From contig JAITBO010000236.1 of NCBI GenBank assembly GCA_031283505.1, forward strand, positions 1 to 16,953: DNA of 16,953 nt, in the 5' to 3' direction. Position numbers and translations under genes: made by a program. Origin of the DNA: Treponema sp. (GTDB lineage Bacteria; Spirochaetota; Spirochaetia; Treponematales; Breznakiellaceae). Below the pieces are notes generated by a model, which worked only from the letters and a program-made list of their open reading frames with translations, had not been told where the DNA came from and did not search any database. Of this stretch, positions 14,615 to 16,953 are shown in pieces; position 1 is the stretch's first letter, and the number at the start of each line of letters is the position of its first letter.

Positions 14615-15319
14615 TTACCACATCCGGGGCTTGAATCCTTCCGGAACTTCAATGTCTACCGTCTCTCCGGAAGGGATAATCACATAAAAACCCGCCTTTT
14701 GGGCATAAGCCGATACTCTCTTGTCAACGACCGCCCCTGCCACGGCCCCCAGATATTTCCGCCTGTCGTTATGGTCGTCCGCAACCTTGCGCAGTATTTC
14801 CAGTCGTTTCACATGATCCTTCACGTCCTCCGTTGCCAGACGGGTCTTTACCTCCACCGCCATGGCGTACTCGCCGTTTTCAAGGAATACATCTATTTCG
14901 GTCAACCTGTTTTTATTCTGGTCCCTTATCTCGTGGTTCCGGGAAGCGCGGGTGAAACGCAAACCCAACTCTTCAAACTTTTCGTGGAGTTTCGGAGACA
15001 TGAGATGTTCAATCACTTCTCCCAGACGGCTGCCTAAATTTCCAATCAGCCTGTCGGTTTCTTTCATGCGTTGGGCAGTTTCTTTCATTTGCCGGTCGAT
15101 CTCCGCACTCCTTTCCTTCATTACCCGTTCGGTCTCCTGCATTCGCTGGGCAGCTTCCGCTCCCATTTCCTTAATCATCCGATCGGTCTCTACATTCTTT
15201 TCCTTAATCACCCGGTCAGTCTCCTGTATACGCCGGCCAGTTTCCTGGAGCAAAGCCCAAACATCTTCAAAAGTTACCCCCTTGGGCGGCTCCTGCGCGT
15301 ATTCCGTCATATCCCCCAT
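14615..15319 (-). CDS. Coiled-coil protein with C-terminal PD-(D/E)XK nuclease-like domain
   Basis: A 234-residue protein (numbering from the chosen start). Residues about 20-105 are a long charged coiled coil built from degenerate copies of ETDRxIKE / QRMxETxR at 11- or 14-residue spacing. Residues 110-234 resemble a PD-(D/E)XK fold: D143 in TEIDVFLENG, then E156-V-K158 in MAVEVKTRL, then VKRLEILRK. This arrangement is common in uncharacterised spirochaete and cyanobacterial proteins (DUF3782-like). No restriction or methylase partner is adjacent, so the role is unknown; DNA cleavage is a family-level guess. ATG 15319 was chosen because AGAGGAG lies 8 nt upstream; an ATG at 15346 in the same frame would put that site inside the gene. 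It has its own promoter at 15379-15407. Confidence 0.75.
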   Translation of the reverse strand: MGDMTEYAQEPPKGVTFEDVWALLQETGRRIQETDRVIKEKNVETDRMIKEMGAEAAQRMQETERVMKERSAEIDRQMKETAQRMKETDRLIGNLGSRLGEVIEHLMSPKLHEKFEELGLRFTRASRNHEIRDQNKNRLTEIDVFLENGEYAMAVEVKTRLATEDVKDHVKRLEILRKVADDHNDRRKYLGAVAGAVVDKRVSAYAQKAGFYVIIPSGETVDIEVPEGFKPRMW

Positions 15320-15378
15320 AATCTTATCTCCTCTTGATTCGTCCATAACCGGATTTGTTTTGAACGAATCCCCACTAA

Positions 15379-15407
15379 AATATACGTTGTCTTAAAAAAA
15401 ATGACAA
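15379..15407 (-). promoter_or_regulatory. Promoter of the coiled-coil nuclease-like gene
   Basis: On the minus strand TTGTCA (15402-15407), 17-nt spacer, TATATT (15379-15384): each hexamer is one base from consensus and the spacing is ideal. An eight-base T run fills the upstream half of the spacer. It lies about 60 bp ahead of ATG 15319. Confidence 0.7.
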
Positions 15408-15410
15408 CGT
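15384..15410. promoter_or_regulatory. Inverted repeat across the promoter, candidate operator
   Basis: ACGTTGTC (15384-15391) and GACAACGT (15403-15410) form a perfect 8-bp inverted repeat with centres 19 bp apart. One arm covers most of the -35 and the other abuts the -10, so a dimeric repressor bound here would block polymerase. Alternatively the arms could be a hairpin, but the T-run loop does not suit a terminator. Confidence 0.5.
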
Positions 15411-15557
15411 TGACTGCGGTCTTGTATGTATATGGCCCGAAGTTGGAGTTTTACTTCAATAAGGCGGGAAATTTTTTCAAAAAACACCGGCGCAAACAGT
15501 CCCGGCGGAATCATTTAATTCGGCAATGTTACATTTAGAAAAATTTTTCGATAATCA
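15411..15557. other. Non-coding gap, nothing recognised
   Basis: No gene supported on either strand. The only structure noted is a weak GAAGT/ACTTC inverted repeat near 15439-15459 and an A/T palindrome (GAAAAATTTTTC) near 15538-15549. Confidence 0.4.
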
Positions 15558-15665
15558 GGGCGCATTTCCGGCGCTTTCAGACCCTCCGGGTCTGGCGCCG
15601 GAACCGGGCTATTCGTTCCAATCTTTTGGCTACGCCAAAAGGATTTCCACTTCTATCCCTTGCGC
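15558..15665 (-). repeat. Dispersed structured intergenic repeat, copy 3 (inverted)
   Basis: Read on the minus strand it begins GCGCAAGGGATAG (15665-15653), carries GAATAGCCCGGTT, and ends ATGCGCCC (15565-15558), like the other two copies. Its interior differs but is again fully paired: AATCCTTTTGGC with GCCAAAAGATT, and nested stems TTCCGGCGC/GCGCCGGAA and CAGACCC/GGGTCTG. The conserved edges with changing but self-paired interiors argue that the fold is kept. Confidence 0.78.
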
Positions 15666-15713
15666 GGATGCTTTTCCGGCAATTGCAGACCGGTAAATGT
15701 AAAGTTGCCATGC

Positions 15714-15973
15714 TTAATTAGAGTCTGTCCATAATGTAGACACATTATGGACAGACTACCTTAAAACCTGCATTTTCGTAACCTTTAGGTGAGAAAATGC
15801 AAGGTCTGTCCACAAAGCAACCGACTTTGTGGACAGACTCTAATTAGTGTCTGTCCATAATGTAGACACATTATGGACAGACCACCTTGAAACCCGCATT
15901 TTCGCAGCTTGTAGGCGAGAAAATGCAAGGTCTGTCCGCAAAGTAACCGACTTTGTGGACAGACTCTAATTAA
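15714..15973. repeat. Tandem duplicate of a three-hairpin element with terminal inverted repeats
   Basis: Two copies with a 126-bp period, bounded by perfect 17-bp inverted repeats TTAATTAGAGTCTGTCC (15714-15730) and its complement (15957-15973), with CTAATTAG at the junction. Each copy has hairpin A (GTCTGTCCATAATGT, 4-nt loop AGAC, perfect complement, 15723-15756), hairpin B (TGCATTTTC/GAAAATGCA, 15769-15801) and hairpin C (GTCTGTCCACAAAG, 7-nt loop, perfect complement, 15804-15838). All A and C arms start GTCTGTCC. No transposase frame is present, so it resembles a non-autonomous (MITE-like) element whose ends match IS-style termini. The right copy has a few substitutions. Confidence 0.88.
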
Positions 15974-16032
15974 CTGAGGCAACTCCAAAATGCCGGATTT
16001 TGGGGGCGATAATATCTGCTTGTCCGGTAACA

Positions 16033-16062
16033 TTGAACTTTACAAAAAAAATTTCTTTATAT
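16033..16062 (+). promoter_or_regulatory. Promoter of the activase gene
   Basis: TTGAAC (16033-16038), 18-nt spacer with an A-tract, TTATAT (16057-16062); TTTATA with a 17-nt spacer also fits. Transcription would start near 16069, just ahead of the GAAGGGGG ribosome site of TTG 16084. Confidence 0.5.
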
Positions 16063-16083
16063 ATGTTGAAGAAGGGGGCGATT

Positions 16084-16953
16084 TTGAACGAGACAGGGTT
16101 CATTTTTAATATCCAAAAATTCTGCATCCACGATGGGCCGGGGATACGGACGGTTGTCTTCTTTAAAGGCTGCCCTTTGAGATGCCGCTGGTGTTCCAAC
16201 CCCGAATCCCAAAGCAATGACGCGGAAATACTCTGGGAAAGCCGATTCTGCGTCCATTGCCTCCGGTGTGCCGCAGTCTGCCCGGTAAAGGCCGTAAGCG
16301 AAGGCCCACTCATAGACCGTAGGCTCTGCACCGGATGCGGGACCTGCGCCGTAGCCTGTCCCAAGGGCGCTCTTACACTGTCAGGCAAAGCCCGCGCCCT
16401 GGAAGAAGTAATTGCCCTGTGTATGCAGGATCTGGCCTTCTACCAGGAATCGGGCGGAGGCGTCACCCTCTCCGGCGGGGAAGCGCTTTACCAGGCCCCC
16501 TTCGCCGCCGGCCTCCTGGACGCCTTGGGTGAGCGGGGCGTCCACCGGGCAATAGAGACAGCGGGCTTTGTCCCGAAGGAGGTCTTCGCCGGCCTGATAA
16601 GCCGGACCGACCTTATCCTCTTTGATGTCAAACACTACGACCGGGAACGTCACAGGGAAGGCACGGGCGTGGACAGCGGGATTATCTTCGCCAATCTGAG
16701 AACAGCCCTGGACCAGGGCGCGGAAGTCCTGCCCCGTATACCCGTCATTCCCGGTTACAACGATGGGCCGGAAGACGCCCGGGGATTCGCCGCCCTCCTG
16801 AAAGATTTCGGCTTCAGACGGGTCCAACTCCTCCCCTTCCACCAGTTCGGAGAAGGGAAATACCAAAGCCTCCAAAAGCCCTATGCCCTGAAAGGCATCC
16901 CAAGCCTTCGCCGGGAGGACCTGGGAGAATACCAGAAGGTTTTTGCCGGCGCC
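16084..16953 (+). CDS. Glycyl-radical enzyme activating enzyme (radical SAM), incomplete at window end
   Basis: A radical-SAM activase that uses S-adenosylmethionine to abstract a hydrogen from the radical glycine of a partner glycyl-radical enzyme. The 290 codons present start NETGFIFNIQKF, with IHDGPGIRT, the 4Fe-4S/SAM motif C30-x3-C34-x2-C37 in GCPLRCRWC, then two ferredoxin-like clusters C56-x2-C59-x2-C62-x3-C66-P and C82-x2-C85-x2-C88-x3-C92-P, and the GGE motif in VTLSGGEAL. Judging by relatives about 300 residues long, only the last few are missing. TTG 16084 has GAAGGGGG 5 nt upstream; the in-frame ATG 16063 lies in the -10 and has no ribosome site. It is the likely activator of the YbiW-like enzyme (10918-13365), but a second target to the right of the window is possible. 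Confidence 0.9.
   Translation, partial: MNETGFIFNIQKFCIHDGPGIRTVVFFKGCPLRCRWCSNPESQSNDAEILWESRFCVHCLRCAAVCPVKAVSEGPLIDRRLCTGCGTCAVACPKGALTLSGKARALEEVIALCMQDLAFYQESGGGVTLSGGEALYQAPFAAGLLDALGERGVHRAIETAGFVPKEVFAGLISRTDLILFDVKHYDRERHREGTGVDSGIIFANLRTALDQGAEVLPRIPVIPGYNDGPEDARGFAALLKDFGFRRVQLLPFHQFGEGKYQSLQKPYALKGIPSLRREDLGEYQKVFAGA

Noticed and set aside
15714..15973. Complete insertion sequence
   Set aside because: Only 260 bp with no transposase frame; at most a non-autonomous element or IS-end remnants.
15785..16033. 82-codon minus-strand frame with a repeated CGQTLHFL segment
   Set aside because: The repetition is the duplicated hairpin element read in frame; no ribosome site or coding signal.

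Overview
The window reads as chromosomal DNA of a GC-rich anaerobic bacterium, most likely a spirochaete of the Treponema type (insect-gut relatives fit best). This is inference. It rests on a Maf/DUF115 flagellin-modification protein, a LysM/M23 envelope hydrolase, an oxygen-sensitive glycyl-radical enzyme with a radical-SAM activase, a coiled-coil PD-(D/E)XK-like gene, and several families of palindromic intergenic repeats. No rRNA, tRNA, CRISPR array or intact transposase was seen. TTG starts look common (macrodomain, Maf and activase genes).

Layout. 3-590 (-): macrodomain ADP-ribose hydrolase. 642-795: first copy of a dispersed structured repeat. 911-2119 (+): eukaryotic-type NADP isocitrate dehydrogenase, whose last codons and stop form the first unit of a 21-bp tandem repeat (2107-2286). 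6358-2311 (-): envelope block of a LysM/M23 hydrolase, a 46-aa membrane or secreted small protein (4995-4855), a 68-aa protein, and a secreted beta-propeller fused to a NodB-like domain that has lost metal-binding histidines. 6410-8694 (+): signal peptidase I overlapping a class B penicillin-binding protein with one PASTA domain, divergent from the LysM gene with overlapping -10 elements. 8714-8826: GC-rich hairpin insert between 10-bp direct repeats. 8846-10714 (+): Maf. 10758-10897: second copy of the dispersed repeat.

14363-10918 (-) is the metabolic highlight: a ROK sugar kinase followed 20 nt later by a glycyl-radical enzyme that matches E. coli YbiW along its length. YbiW is reported to open the ring of 1,5-anhydroglucitol-6-phosphate. 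The pair reads as kinase plus lyase for an anhydrohexitol. The kinase carries Met instead of the usual Glu on the C1/C2 side of the sugar, which suits a substrate with no C1 hydroxyl. 14615-15319 (-) is a coiled-coil PD-(D/E)XK-like protein with its own promoter. 15558-15665 is the third repeat copy (inverted), and 15714-15973 a tandem duplication of a three-hairpin element bounded by 17-bp inverted repeats. At the right edge (16084-16953, +, incomplete) lies a glycyl-radical-enzyme activase with a radical-SAM centre and two 4Fe-4S motifs, a candidate activator for the lyase 3 kb away.
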